Counted from the stretch's first letter, positions 1-7,384 are shown. The stretch: DNA of 46,479 bases from Nostocales cyanobacterium LEGE 11386 (GCA_015207155.1 JADEXK010000048.1:1-46479), one strand, 5' to 3'. Made by a program: numbers and translations. The notes: generated from the letters alone by a model not told the origin.

Positions 1-126
1 GTAGGCGCAGGGGAATAATAATACTCCTGACCAGCCTACAAATACGAAGCGATCGCGCTTTAACCAGTCGTCTAGTACGTCAAACCACCCTCTTGTGCTG
101 GGGGCGCGTCCTACTGCGATGGTCAT
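1..126 (-). CDS. psbD: Photosystem II D2 protein, N-terminal part (truncated by window edge)
   Basis: The first 42 codons of the photosystem II reaction-centre D2 protein are visible. The reverse strand starts at ATG 126-124 and reads MTIAVGRAPSTRGWFDVLDD, then a WLKRDRFVFVGWSG stretch that leads into the first membrane helix; this is the highly conserved D2 amino terminus. D2 pairs with D1 and binds chlorophyll, pheophytin and quinone QA in the thylakoid membrane. A GGAG ribosome-binding site lies about 12 bases before the ATG. The rest of the gene lies beyond the left edge. A 21-bp palindrome lies 81-101 bases upstream of the start. Confidence 0.95.
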   Translation of the reverse strand, partial: MTIAVGRAPSTRGWFDVLDDWLKRDRFVFVGWSGVLLFPCAY

Positions 127-206
127 TAGAACAAATCTCCAAATGTTTTATAAGTACAGGTCTGCATCTAGATCTGCGTTTTACCGCCGTCTGTAAACAG
201 ATAACT

Positions 207-227
207 AACTAGATTGTCAATCTAGTT
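207..227. promoter_or_regulatory. 21-bp palindrome upstream of psbD
   Basis: AACTAGATTG, one central base, then CAATCTAGTT forms a perfect 10-bp inverted repeat. A second overlapping pairing is possible between GTAAAC (193-198) and GTTTAC (225-230), so the RNA could form two alternative hairpins. It sits 81-101 bases upstream of the psbD start codon, a position that suits an operator or a 5' leader hairpin. The function is inferred from position only. Confidence 0.4.
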
Positions 228-345
228 TACAATTTTTTACCGACTTTCATAATTCTAAGTGCAAATCGCTAATTTTTCCAGTAGCCTTATCATTTAATTT
301 AATTTTTGAATACAGAAAAAGGGAGTGGGGACTAAAAAGATTTCT

Positions 346-387
346 CCCTAATCTCTGATCCCTAATCCCTAATCCCCAATTCCCAAT
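346..387. repeat. Heptameric short tandem repeat (CCCTAAT type)
   Basis: Six consecutive 7-base units are in register: CCCTAAT, CTCTGAT, CCCTAAT, CCCTAAT, CCCCAAT and TCCCAAT. Degenerate heptamers of this kind are the short tandemly repeated repetitive (STRR) sequences known from heterocystous cyanobacteria. Confidence 0.85.
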
Positions 388-435
388 CCCCTGACGCTAA
401 AATGATTCCTACAGTTATGTTTTGATTAATCCTAA

Positions 436-708
436 ATGTTTACCATCGACTTAAGTCTCAGAAACACTGCCTTCCCTATATCAGTACAACGTAAGTCAGC
501 AGAGGATGCTGAGGCTATCTATCAGCTAATTTTGGCAGCAATGCGCTCTGGTAACCCTGACATTGTAGAACTTAAGTGTGAGGGTAAGACAGAAAAGAAA
601 ATTGCTGTCCGTGCTAGTGAAATTTCTGGGATACAGATTATGCAAAAAGATGGTGCAACCACAAGTAGCGGTAGACCACCTGGCTTTTTTGCCGTAACTG
701 CTGAATAA
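436..708 (+). CDS. Conserved small cyanobacterial protein, unknown function
   Basis: A 90-residue soluble protein without signal peptide or membrane segment. It begins with a short beta-strand-like region (MFTIDLSLRNTAFPISVQRK) and carries a helix around residues 22-36 (AEDAEAIYQLILAAM) and a Lys/Glu-rich middle. The tail is Gly/Pro-rich (GRPPGFFAV). I do not recognise a named domain. The stop is only 13 bases before the ABC ATPase start at 722, so the two are probably co-transcribed. The lysine-rich strand pattern could suit nucleic acid or protein binding, but nothing in the sequence proves it. Confidence 0.75.
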   Translation: MFTIDLSLRNTAFPISVQRKSAEDAEAIYQLILAAMRSGNPDIVELKCEGKTEKKIAVRASEISGIQIMQKDGATTSSGRPPGFFAVTAE

Positions 709-721
709 CTAAGGTATACAA

Positions 722-1399
722 ATGGCAGAAGTGGGCATCGAGGTCAAAGATTTACGCTTTAGTTGGCCTAATGGCGAGACAGCAATTCAATCTTGCACTC
801 TAGAAGTACCTATGGGTGAATTTTGGATGCTTTTGGGTACAAATGGTAGTGGTAAATCAACATTACTTCGACTGCTGGCTGGGCTATTAGCTCCCCAGTC
901 CGGTGAAATTCGAGTTTTACATCCCGTTGGCTTTGTTTTTCAAAATCCTGATCATCAACTAGTGATGCCAACAGTTGGTGCTGACGTGGCTTTTGGACTG
1001 GTGGAAGAAAAATTACCGCCTGCTACGGTCAAGGCAAGAGTTGAAGAGGCGCTAGGGGCAGTGAATTTGTCTGCCCTACAACTACGCCCTATCTATGCTT
1101 TGAGTGGAGGACAAAAACAACGAGTCGCGATCGCGGGTGCGATCGCCCGTCGCTGTGAAATCTTATTATTAGATGAACCCACTGCCTTACTCGATCCGGA
1201 TAGCCAACTAGATTTAGTCGCCGGTGTCCGTCGTTTAGTCAAAAGTCGCGGTATTACTGCCCTGTGGGTAACTCATCGCTTAGATGAGTTAAATTACTGT
1301 GATGGCGCTTTTTTATTAGAAAAAGGCTCTTTGGTTGATAGAGGTGAACCTCAGCGTCTTAAACAACGTTTGATGACAGTGGAGGATAAAGCCTTTTAA
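722..1399 (+). CDS. ECF/CbiO-type ABC transporter ATP-binding protein
   Basis: A 225-residue single ABC nucleotide-binding domain. Walker A GTNGSGKST is at residues 39-47, the Q-loop glutamine near 74 (VFQNPDHQ), the signature LSGGQ at 127-131, Walker B ILLLDEP at 147-153 and the H-loop histidine near 185 (VTHR). The QNPDHQ motif after the Q-loop is typical of energy-coupling-factor ATPases (EcfA/CbiO), which power uptake of vitamins or metal ions. No T or S component lies nearby, so the partner must be encoded elsewhere. Plastid ABCI10/11-type ATPases are close in type. The substrate cannot be deduced. It follows the 90-residue gene with a 13-base gap. Confidence 0.85.
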   Translation: MAEVGIEVKDLRFSWPNGETAIQSCTLEVPMGEFWMLLGTNGSGKSTLLRLLAGLLAPQSGEIRVLHPVGFVFQNPDHQLVMPTVGADVAFGLVEEKLPPATVKARVEEALGAVNLSALQLRPIYALSGGQKQRVAIAGAIARRCEILLLDEPTALLDPDSQLDLVAGVRRLVKSRGITALWVTHRLDELNYCDGAFLLEKGSLVDRGEPQRLKQRLMTVEDKAF

Positions 1400-1720
1400 G
1401 AAAGAGTGCTGAGTTAGGAGTAGAAACACAACAGTCCATCATCAACAAACAGGTGTTGCTTTCATTCGTAGCGAGTGGCGCGCCGCCTGTCGGACGCGCT
1501 TAAATAACCTTTTTCCTTCAGCTAATTAATCAATAATTACTAACAACTACAGCGCGCCTAGAACAGGCGCGTTTCCATTTGTTAAAGCTTTTTCTCGTCT
1601 AATTTTGTGCTCACATCACCTTTTTTCCTCTTTTGTAACATAGTGTTACAAGCAATGCTTCAATTACTATAAAAATTATGAATGGATTTTGTTAACTCTA
1701 GATAACTGTGATTAAAAACC
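1400..1720. other. Intergenic region with GC-rich hairpins
   Basis: A 321-base gap between the ABC ATPase and the NYN RNase. It begins with a GTGCTGAGTTAGGAGT string of the AGTGCTG repeat family, has a GC-rich patch at 1465-1500 (GGCGCGCCGCC) and then the hairpin at 1553-1571. The last 100 bases are AT-rich and could hold the promoter of the gene at 1721. No open frame of note was seen. Confidence 0.6.
1553..1571 (+). terminator. Candidate terminator hairpin after the ABC ATPase
   Basis: CGCGCCT (1553-1559), loop AGAAC, AGGCGCG (1565-1571) is a perfect 7-bp GC-rich stem followed by TTTCC. It could end the 436-1399 transcript, although it lies about 150 bases after the stop codon and its T-run is short. 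It may instead be one copy of an interspersed palindrome. Confidence 0.45.
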
Positions 1721-2272
1721 ATGCCTCGTTCCTTACTCCAAGCCGTCTTGTTAGTAGACGGCTACAACATAATTGGCGCTTGGCCTTGCCTGAAAAAAAC
1801 CCGTGATCACGCAGGATTAGAGGCAGCACGCTGGGAATTGGTTGAAGCAATGACTAATTACAGCTCATTTCAAGGTTATGATACTCAAATAATTTTTGAT
1901 GCCCAATATCATAAAGCGTCTAGTAATCAAGAAATTATTACAGAACTTTTATCAGTTCATTACACTGATTTTGGGCAAACCGCAGATACTTATATTGAAA
2001 AAGCCTGTGCATCTTTGCGTTATCAAATAGCGCAATCTTTAATTACTCGCGTGATTGTGGCCACCTCAGACCGGGCACAGCAGTTAATGGTCCAGGGATA
2101 TGGCGCTGAATGGTTGTCGGCACAACAATTGTGTGGCGAGGTAGAAAGTACAGTTTGTCGGATGCGACACAAGTATCAAAAACGCAATCAATCTAAGAGT
2201 AGGTTTTTAGCCAACTCTATTGACGCGAAAGCACGGCAGCGACTAGCACAATTGCGTATGGGATTACAGTAG
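1721..2272 (+). CDS. NYN-domain RNase, Rae1/YacP family
   Basis: A 183-residue protein matching the YacP/DUF901 NYN family, whose Bacillus member Rae1 is a ribosome-associated mRNA endonuclease. The PIN-like fold is shown by acidic residues at the usual places: LLVDGYNII near residues 10-18, IIFDAQY near 57-63, TADTYIEKA near 86-95 and VATSDRAQQ near 114-122. The C-terminal 35 residues are basic (KYQKRNQSKSR), consistent with RNA or ribosome binding. It stands alone and is followed by tRNA-Asn. Family assignment is confident; the exact substrate in cyanobacteria is inferred. Confidence 0.85.
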   Translation: MPRSLLQAVLLVDGYNIIGAWPCLKKTRDHAGLEAARWELVEAMTNYSSFQGYDTQIIFDAQYHKASSNQEIITELLSVHYTDFGQTADTYIEKACASLRYQIAQSLITRVIVATSDRAQQLMVQGYGAEWLSAQQLCGEVESTVCRMRHKYQKRNQSKSRFLANSIDAKARQRLAQLRMGLQ

Positions 2273-2282
2273 ATATTAGCAT

Positions 2283-2319
2283 CCAAAAGTCTCTAACCAG
2301 ACTCCAGGGAGGGTTTTGG
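2283..2319 (+). terminator. Weak candidate terminator after the NYN RNase
   Basis: CCAAAA (2283-2288) can pair with TTTTGG (2314-2319). An alternative inner stem is AGTCT (2288-2292) with AGACT (2299-2303). Only a weak T-rich stretch follows, so termination is possible but not certain. Confidence 0.3.
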
Positions 2320-2417
2320 TTGCAATATTTCTAGTTATTCAGCATTGACGAAAAAAAGTTGGGAAAAGTACTTGCCAAATCTTATGTGTTAGGTTTAAGA
2401 TAATAAATCGTGAGCGT

Positions 2418-2489
<72 letters not shown>

Positions 2490-2510
2490 TTGAAAAAATA
2501 GTTAAAATCT

Positions 2511-2552
2511 AAAGTCTAAAGGGTGGAAATGCTTTTTCCAACTTTAGGCTTT
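2511..2552 (+). terminator. Terminator after tRNA-Asn
   Basis: A long interrupted hairpin: AAAG (2511-2514) with CTTT (2549-2552), CTAAAG (2516-2521) with CTTTAG (2542-2547), and TGGAAA (2524-2529) with TTTCCA (2535-2540). A T-rich tail (TAGTTTTA) follows. It starts 22 bases after the tRNA and fits an intrinsic terminator. Confidence 0.6.
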
Positions 2553-2674
2553 TAGTTTTATGTATCGTGAATGAAAAATTACTAATGATATGTCATTGCT
2601 AGCAAAGCATCACACGGATTGGTGATTGCTTTATTCCGCTTCACGACTTTTGCTAAGTTAGCCACTAAAACACT

Positions 2675-2995
2675 ATGAACAGAATTTTAGATAATCTATT
2701 TCCTTGCCTGAATATAGTCACAATGCTGACACTGACATTTTTATTAGTCAGCTTACCAGTTGTTGCTACCAGTCAGCCAGTATTCAACGATGCAATTAAC
2801 CCTAGAGAGCCAAACTTTTTTACACGGGGAAGAGAACAATTTGAGAGAGAAATTCAACTTTTGCTCAATAAAAGCCGTTCTCCTGTAGATACACCTCTAA
2901 AAATTAGTCCTCAACAGCAGCTGATACAAGAACAATTAGTGCCACTCGAACAGCCTCAAGTCTTACCAAATAATCCTCATGAATCTAACGATTAA
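2675..2995 (+). CDS. Small exported protein, unknown function
   Basis: A 106-residue protein with an N-terminal hydrophobic segment at about residues 14-32 (VTMLTLTFLLVSLPVVATS) that reads as a signal peptide with cleavage near VVATSQ. The mature part is polar and Gln/Pro-rich (SPQQQLIQEQLVPLEQPQ) with one short helix (RGREQFEREIQLLL). No domain is recognised. It overlaps the following acetyltransferase by 17 bases, so the two are probably translated from one message. It is presumably periplasmic. Confidence 0.65.
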   Translation: MNRILDNLFPCLNIVTMLTLTFLLVSLPVVATSQPVFNDAINPREPNFFTRGREQFEREIQLLLNKSRSPVDTPLKISPQQQLIQEQLVPLEQPQVLPNNPHESND

Positions 2996-3425
2996 TTCTT
3001 ATCAGCCAGAGGATTTAGAAAATACTGTCCAACTTTGGTACTGTACTTGGCATCAGACATTTCCCTACATTCAACACCCGCAATCATATCTTGAATGGAA
3101 GTCTCGCTTTCGTGATGAACTTGCTATTAAAGGTCATATTTGGCTGGCTAAACTGGAAAATCGCATTGTGGGTTTTATCGTAGTTATCCCAGAGGAACAA
3201 TGCTTAGAGCAGATTTTCGTAGATACAGCTTACCAAAATCAGGGTATAGGTTCAATGTTACTCGATAAAGCCAAAGCAATTTGCCCACAAGGACTCAAGC
3301 TTCACACTTTACAACAGAATATGCAAGCCCGTGCATTTTACGAAAAGCATGGTTTTCAAGTGAGAAGGTTGTCAATAAATAAAATCAACGGTCAACCTAA
3401 TATTGAGTATCTCTGGATACCATAG
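2979..3425 (+). CDS. GNAT-family N-acetyltransferase
   Basis: A 148-residue GNAT protein. The fold is recognised by IWLAKLENRIVGFIVV (strands 2-4, about residues 47-62), the acetyl-CoA binding motif A region LEQIFVDTAYQNQGIGSMLLDKAK (about 69-92, with QNQGIG as the Q/RxxGxG/A loop) and the motif B-like LHTLQQNMQARAFYEKHGF near 102-120. It would transfer an acetyl group from acetyl-CoA to an amine on a small molecule or protein; the substrate cannot be read from sequence. Its start lies inside the preceding gene, suggesting coupled translation. Confidence 0.85.
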   Translation: MNLTINSYQPEDLENTVQLWYCTWHQTFPYIQHPQSYLEWKSRFRDELAIKGHIWLAKLENRIVGFIVVIPEEQCLEQIFVDTAYQNQGIGSMLLDKAKAICPQGLKLHTLQQNMQARAFYEKHGFQVRRLSINKINGQPNIEYLWIP

Positions 3426-3608
3426 TATTTTGTTGCTATCTTAACAGTGTTTCTCAGTTGGGAGCAGTACACTTTTCAAAAAGAAAGGGGTGAGAGATGA
3501 GGGATGCTGAGGCTAGGGGAATCTACCTCATCCACATGAAATCTGCTGTAACTTTAAAAATCTTGTTGATGGGTAAATGGGTGATTGATGTGTAACCCCT
3601 TTGCCTAT

Positions 3609-4466
3609 TTAAGTATGAAAAAGCACACTCACTAGCGGTAGAAATGCTAAAAGAAAACTATTCCAGTAATGCCAGTTAGTTTCCGGTGTAGGTTTTGGTG
3701 GCGCTAATAAAGCTTCTATTCTTTGTTCTAAGCGTAGCTTGCCGCCGTAGGCATCGCCTCCGCTAGACTCTAGAGCCGCGCAGCAAATTTCTGATGATAC
3801 ACTGCTGTTACTCACTACCATCAGTAATGATTCTGCTAGCAAAAGCGGGTCTACCTGTGATGCAGCGTAACTATCAGCACGTAATTCCCGTAAAGCTAAC
3901 AGTTCTTCCCACAAAGAATCTGTATTGGGTAGCCAAGCTGTACAAGCGCGTACCCAACCCAGCCAGAAAAACCAAAATGTGTCGCGGTAATGGTAATGTC
4001 CCTGTTCATGGGCTAAAACACTATCTAAATGCGCTGGAGAGAGAGTTTGCAGTAATCCTTGGCTAACTACTAATTCTGGTTGCCAAAAGCCAATTTGACC
4101 AGCAAACAGCGCCTCTGTGTTGAGTAACCTAACTTGCTTACCCCCAAGACTGACTAGGGGAGATTTTCGGGCAGATTCTACTGATTGCCAACCTTGGAAA
4201 GCTAAGGCAATACACAAAATGGCAAAGAATCCTAGAAAAATTAATGCTAGTTCATAACTCAACCAACCAGTATGTACACCGCCCATTCTTCCTTGGGGCC
4301 CCATAAACAGCACAGCGATCGCTGTCATGAAAATTAATAATGGAGGGAAGAGAAATAAAAATAGCGATCGCCGCCACCGGACATCCCAGCTACCTGGGAG
4401 ATGATGAAAAGAGCATCTTAAACTCCAAGCAACTGTCAAAGCAGTCAAAATCATCATTAGATGCAT
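3609..4466 (-). CDS. M56-family membrane metalloprotease, PetP/BlaR1-like
   Basis: A 285-residue membrane protease of family M56. Hydrophobic helices lie near residues 1-17, 33-55, 70-91 and 268-283. The zinc site is HEQGH at 153-157 with a likely third ligand in ELRAD (194-198). The partner gene upstream encodes a BlaI-type repressor and overlaps by one base (TAATG), so the two form an operon. In Synechocystis the equivalent pair PetR/PetP switches plastocyanin and cytochrome c6 expression by copper; there the protease degrades the repressor. There is no beta-lactam sensor domain. Residues 236-245 (GGDAYGGKLR) look like an in-frame insertion of an interspersed repeat. Orthology to PetP is inferred from family and gene order. 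Confidence 0.8.
   Translation of the reverse strand: MHLMMILTALTVAWSLRCSFHHLPGSWDVRWRRSLFLFLFPPLLIFMTAIAVLFMGPQGRMGGVHTGWLSYELALIFLGFFAILCIALAFQGWQSVESARKSPLVSLGGKQVRLLNTEALFAGQIGFWQPELVVSQGLLQTLSPAHLDSVLAHEQGHYHYRDTFWFFWLGWVRACTAWLPNTDSLWEELLALRELRADSYAASQVDPLLLAESLLMVVSNSSVSSEICCAALESSGGDAYGGKLRLEQRIEALLAPPKPTPETNWHYWNSFLLAFLPLVSVLFHT
3732..3764. repeat. Interspersed repeat inserted in frame in the M56 protease gene
   Basis: GCGTAGCTTGCCGCCGTAGG and the following GCATCGCCTCCGC resemble interspersed palindromic repeats of Nostoc. The intergenic stretch at 7440-7470 shares the core GCGTAGCT-TGCC. Here the sequence is inside a gene and is translated as about ten Gly-rich residues (236-245). 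Confidence 0.5.
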
Positions 4467-4885
4467 TATTGTTCCTCCCTAGCTTGGCGTGCGGCTTGAA
4501 TGCGTTGAGCGATCGCTTCTAATTGCTCGCTGGCGGCTTCATCTAGACTATCAGCAAAGGCAGCAATCACATCAGGGTTGCCCACCGCTAAAAAGCGTTG
4601 TAATTGGTCGTGTGCCTTGATTACCTGCGCTTGCTGCTTTGTCAGCTTTGGTCGCCAATAGAAAGCCCGCCCTTGTTTGTCACAAGCTAACCAGCCTTTA
4701 TCAGTGAGGCGGCGCAGAACTGTAGTTACAGAAGTATAAGCTAATTCTCGGTTAGGGTCAGAGAGAATGCGATCGTGTACATCCTTGACTGTAACTGAAC
4801 CCAGTTCCCAGATAATATTTAAAATTTCTGCTTCCAATGGGCCTACAGACAGTTGTTTAGGGCGGTATTCGGGTAAAGGTGCCAT
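4466..4885 (-). CDS. BlaI/MecI/CopY-family repressor, PetR-like
   Basis: A 139-residue winged-helix repressor. The N-terminal DNA-binding domain (about residues 13-75) contains LEAEILNIIWELGSVTVKDV and the recognition-helix signature AYTSVTTVLRRLTDKGWL. The C-terminal part (about 85-139) is helical and should form the dimer interface. Length and layout match BlaI/MecI. It is translationally coupled to the M56 protease gene downstream (stop and start share one base). By comparison with cyanobacterial PetR it probably represses or activates copper-responsive electron carrier genes, but no petE or petJ lies in this window. ATG is at 4885-4883. Confidence 0.85.
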   Translation of the reverse strand: MAPLPEYRPKQLSVGPLEAEILNIIWELGSVTVKDVHDRILSDPNRELAYTSVTTVLRRLTDKGWLACDKQGRAFYWRPKLTKQQAQVIKAHDQLQRFLAVGNPDVIAAFADSLDEAASEQLEAIAQRIQAARQAREEQ

Positions 4886-5157
4886 ATTGAATTAAAAGCC
4901 GATTTTAGAGGTTGGATGAGCAAATTAGATGCAAAGAGTTCCTCTCTATATTGCCAGTAACGGACGTTTGCGCTGAAGTCTATTCTTTTTTCAGCTTACC
5001 GTTGTTTAGTTCATGGGCATAAACTTTGTAATTTTAAGATAATGAATACTCTTGCCTGAAGATTCAGAAATACTCTGGTTTTAATTGTGATTTTGGTTGA
5101 TGACACCAATTAGAATGTAATCTCGGTAACAGTATTTAGAGCAGGTGTATCCAGCGC

Positions 5158-5895
5158 GTGAAGCTATTCATATACCACACTCCGGAATTGACTCCAACAG
5201 ACAAAACCCCAGACTGTGCGATCGCAGTCGATGTTTTGCGGGCTACTAGCACAATAGCGACTGTCTTGGCATCTGGAGGTGAAGCTGTGCAAGCCTTCAG
5301 TGATTTAGATCAATTAATTGCAGTCAGCGAAAAATGGCCACCGGAAAAACGACTACGAGCCGGAGAACGCGGCGGCGCTAAAGTACCTGGCTTTGAATTG
5401 GGTAACTCTCCCCTCGACTGCACACCAGATGTAGTCAAGGGGCGTCGTTTGTTCATCAGTACCACCAATGGAACTCGCGCCTTACAACGGATACAACATT
5501 CCCCAAGTGTCTTAGCAGCAGCCTTGATTAATCGGGCGGCAGTGGTGCAATATCTCCTAGAAAAACAACCACAGACAGTGTGGATTGTTGGTTCGGGATG
5601 GGAAGGCAGTTTTTCTTTAGAAGATACAGTTTGTGCAGGGGCGATCGCTCATAGTCTTGTACAACAATCCCAGTTCTCACAAGAGGAAATAGCTGGGAAT
5701 GATGAACTAATTAGTGCGATCACGCTTTACTCACAGTGGCAGGATGACCTATTGGGATTATTCCACCAAGCTAGTCACGGCAAAAGGTTATTACGCCTTG
5801 AATGTCATGAAGATTTAAAATATTGTGCCCAAACCGATATTTTAGATGTCTTGCCAATACAGCAAGAACCAGGGGTTTTGAAAAGTCAAAGTTAA
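5158..5895 (+). CDS. comB: 2-phosphosulfolactate phosphatase family protein (ComB)
   Basis: A 245-residue ComB-family protein starting at GTG 5158. Family signatures are AVDVLRATSTIATVLASGG (about residues 23-41), LGNSPLD near 81-87, FISTTNGTRAL near 98-108 and SFSLEDTVCAGAIAHSL near 151-168. Archaeal ComB removes phosphate from 2-phosphosulfolactate during coenzyme M synthesis. Cyanobacteria do not make coenzyme M by that route, so the product may act in sulfolactate formation or on another phosphoester. It stands between the divergent PetR-like gene and a GNAT gene. Confidence 0.85.
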   Translation: MKLFIYHTPELTPTDKTPDCAIAVDVLRATSTIATVLASGGEAVQAFSDLDQLIAVSEKWPPEKRLRAGERGGAKVPGFELGNSPLDCTPDVVKGRRLFISTTNGTRALQRIQHSPSVLAAALINRAAVVQYLLEKQPQTVWIVGSGWEGSFSLEDTVCAGAIAHSLVQQSQFSQEEIAGNDELISAITLYSQWQDDLLGLFHQASHGKRLLRLECHEDLKYCAQTDILDVLPIQQEPGVLKSQS

Positions 5896-5918
5896 ATAAT
5901 TCTTTTTATTTTTTGGAT

Positions 5919-5955
5919 TTACCTCTTTCTCGTTCCAGCCTGGAAAGGGGTAAAT
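5919..5955 (+). terminator. Candidate terminator hairpin after comB
   Basis: TTTACC+TCTTTC (5919-5930) pairs with GAAAGG+GGTAAA (5944-5955), giving a 12-bp stem with one G-T pair and a 13-base loop. An alternative inner stem is TTCCAG/CTGGAA. The sequence after it is AT-rich (TTTATCGAATTTTTT). It lies 23 bases after the comB stop codon. Confidence 0.5.
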
Positions 5956-6036
5956 TTATCGAATTTTTTAAATACAATATCAATTTTAGCAAAGGCAAAA
6001 ATATGAGATTATTTGTCTGTGAGCAAGCAAAAAATA

Positions 6037-6684
6037 ATGCAGCACCAAACTTGGCACTCACCTGAATTTTCTCAACTCAACGGTCAATTTGTGACCCTCA
6101 AACCTCTTGTTCCAGAAAGAGATGTGGAAGCTTTATATGCCGCTTCGCATGGCAGCCCTCAAAATGAAGCAATATGGAATTACTTATTTTATGGCCCATT
6201 TGACAACCCTTCCACTATGAAAGACTGGATGGAAAGGGAAATGGTAGGTAAATCCGATCCTCTTACTTGGACAGTATTTCAGAATTCAACAAATACTCAA
6301 GTAGGAATTGTGGCATTGCTGGCGATCGCTCCAAACCACGGTCGTGCTGAAATCGGTCATGTCTGGTTTACTCCCGCAGTTCACAAAAGTAAAGTCAATA
6401 CAGAATCACAGTTTTTACTATTGCAACTTCTTTTTAATCACCATCATTATCGTCGGGTTCAATGGAAATGCGATTCTTTAAACCATGCGAGTAGGACTAC
6501 TGCCACGAGAATGGGATTTATTTTTGAAGGTCGTTTTCGACAACATATGTTCGTGCGTGGAAGAAACAGAGATACTGATTGGTTTGCAATGACATATAAA
6601 GAGTGGTTACGGTGTCAAGAAAATTTTGAGAAATGGCTTTATTCTCATGAAGAATTATCGTTAATGGCACTGAATAACGGTTAG
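6037..6684 (+). CDS. GNAT acetyltransferase, RimJ/RimL-like
   Basis: A GNAT protein of 215 residues from ATG 6037; a TTG at 6013 would add eight residues (MSVSKQKI) but is less likely. It starts with the RimJ/RimL-style LNGQFVTLKPLVPERDVEAL. It carries GIVALLAIAPNHGRAEIGHVWFTP (the central strand and acetyl-CoA loop region) and ends with the typical RRVQWKCDSLNHASRTTATRMGFIFEGRFRQHM motif, split here in description only: KCDSLN, then RMGFIFEG. RimJ/L relatives acetylate protein N-termini or small amines. The stop is 10 bases before the methyltransferase gene, so the two form a probable operon. Confidence 0.85.
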   Translation: MQHQTWHSPEFSQLNGQFVTLKPLVPERDVEALYAASHGSPQNEAIWNYLFYGPFDNPSTMKDWMEREMVGKSDPLTWTVFQNSTNTQVGIVALLAIAPNHGRAEIGHVWFTPAVHKSKVNTESQFLLLQLLFNHHHYRRVQWKCDSLNHASRTTATRMGFIFEGRFRQHMFVRGRNRDTDWFAMTYKEWLRCQENFEKWLYSHEELSLMALNNG

Positions 6685-6694
6685 TTTTACAGTT

Positions 6695-7327
6695 ATGGCA
6701 ATCTCTAGTTTTATAGCACAACAACTACGAAAACCTACTGGATTTTTTGGTTGGCTTTTCATGGGAGGACTGTTAAACCGTGGTAACATTGCGGCGAATG
6801 AACTTGTCCTTCAAAACTTAAATCTTAGCCCTACAGATAAAGTCCTGGAAGTTGGCTTTGGAGGTGGTTATTTACTTGGAAAAATTACTAAGCAGGTGAG
6901 AGACGGTTATGTTGCTGGAGTAGATTTATCTCCAGCAATGGTCAGTAGAGCAAGACTTCGATTTCATTCTTATATTCAGCAAGGCTTCTGTCATCTTCAT
7001 ATTGGTCAAGTTGAATCACTTCCGTTTGAAAATAATTTCTTTACCAAAGCCTGTACAGTTAATACAATTTACTTCTGGTCCAATCTCAGTAGTGGATTTA
7101 AGGAAATAGCTAGGGTATTGATTCCTGGCGGCACTCTAGTAGTCGGATTTTCACACGCAGAAAATTTGCGGAAATCTGGTCTTGATCAACATGATTTTGC
7201 ACTCTACACGCCAGAACAAGTTAAAGAAGCTTTGATAAGTAATGGTTTTACTTGTGTAGAGTTACTTCCTAGCTTTGACGAAACTTCAGGAATTTTTTGC
7301 TTTCTTGCCCAGCGCATGAAAACTTAG
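6695..7327 (+). CDS. Class I SAM-dependent methyltransferase
   Basis: A 210-residue methyltransferase of the UbiE/type-11 kind. Motif I VLEVGFGGGYLL is at about residues 50-61, the acidic residue after strand 2 is in GVDLSPAMVSRA near 75-87, and the post-I region is IGQVESLPFENNFF near 107-120. GGTLVVGFSHAE lies near 150. The N-terminal segment QLRKPTGFFGWLFMGGLLNRGN resembles that of small methyltransferases acting on lipophilic or small substrates. It lies 10 bases after the GNAT gene, suggesting a joint modification role, but the substrate is unknown. Confidence 0.85.
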   Translation: MAISSFIAQQLRKPTGFFGWLFMGGLLNRGNIAANELVLQNLNLSPTDKVLEVGFGGGYLLGKITKQVRDGYVAGVDLSPAMVSRARLRFHSYIQQGFCHLHIGQVESLPFENNFFTKACTVNTIYFWSNLSSGFKEIARVLIPGGTLVVGFSHAENLRKSGLDQHDFALYTPEQVKEALISNGFTCVELLPSFDETSGIFCFLAQRMKT

Positions 7328-7384
7328 TATGGAATTTAGAAATTGTCTCTAATAAGATAGTTGATGGCAAGTCGTTCCTCACCA

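Larger units (their letters stand above)
127..435. other. Intergenic region upstream of psbD
   Basis: This 309-base gap separates divergent psbD (minus) from the small gene at 436 (plus) and should hold both promoters. No confident -35/-10 pair was assigned. It contains a 21-bp palindrome at 207-227 and an in-register heptamer repeat at 346-387, listed separately. No coding potential was seen. Confidence 0.6.

Noticed and set aside
4963..4980. GAC-N12-GTC upstream of the PetR-like gene as a possible PetR operator
   Set aside because: As I recall it, the described motif has shorter spacing (about 7 or 10 bases between half-sites); 12 does not fit and the match is only six bases.
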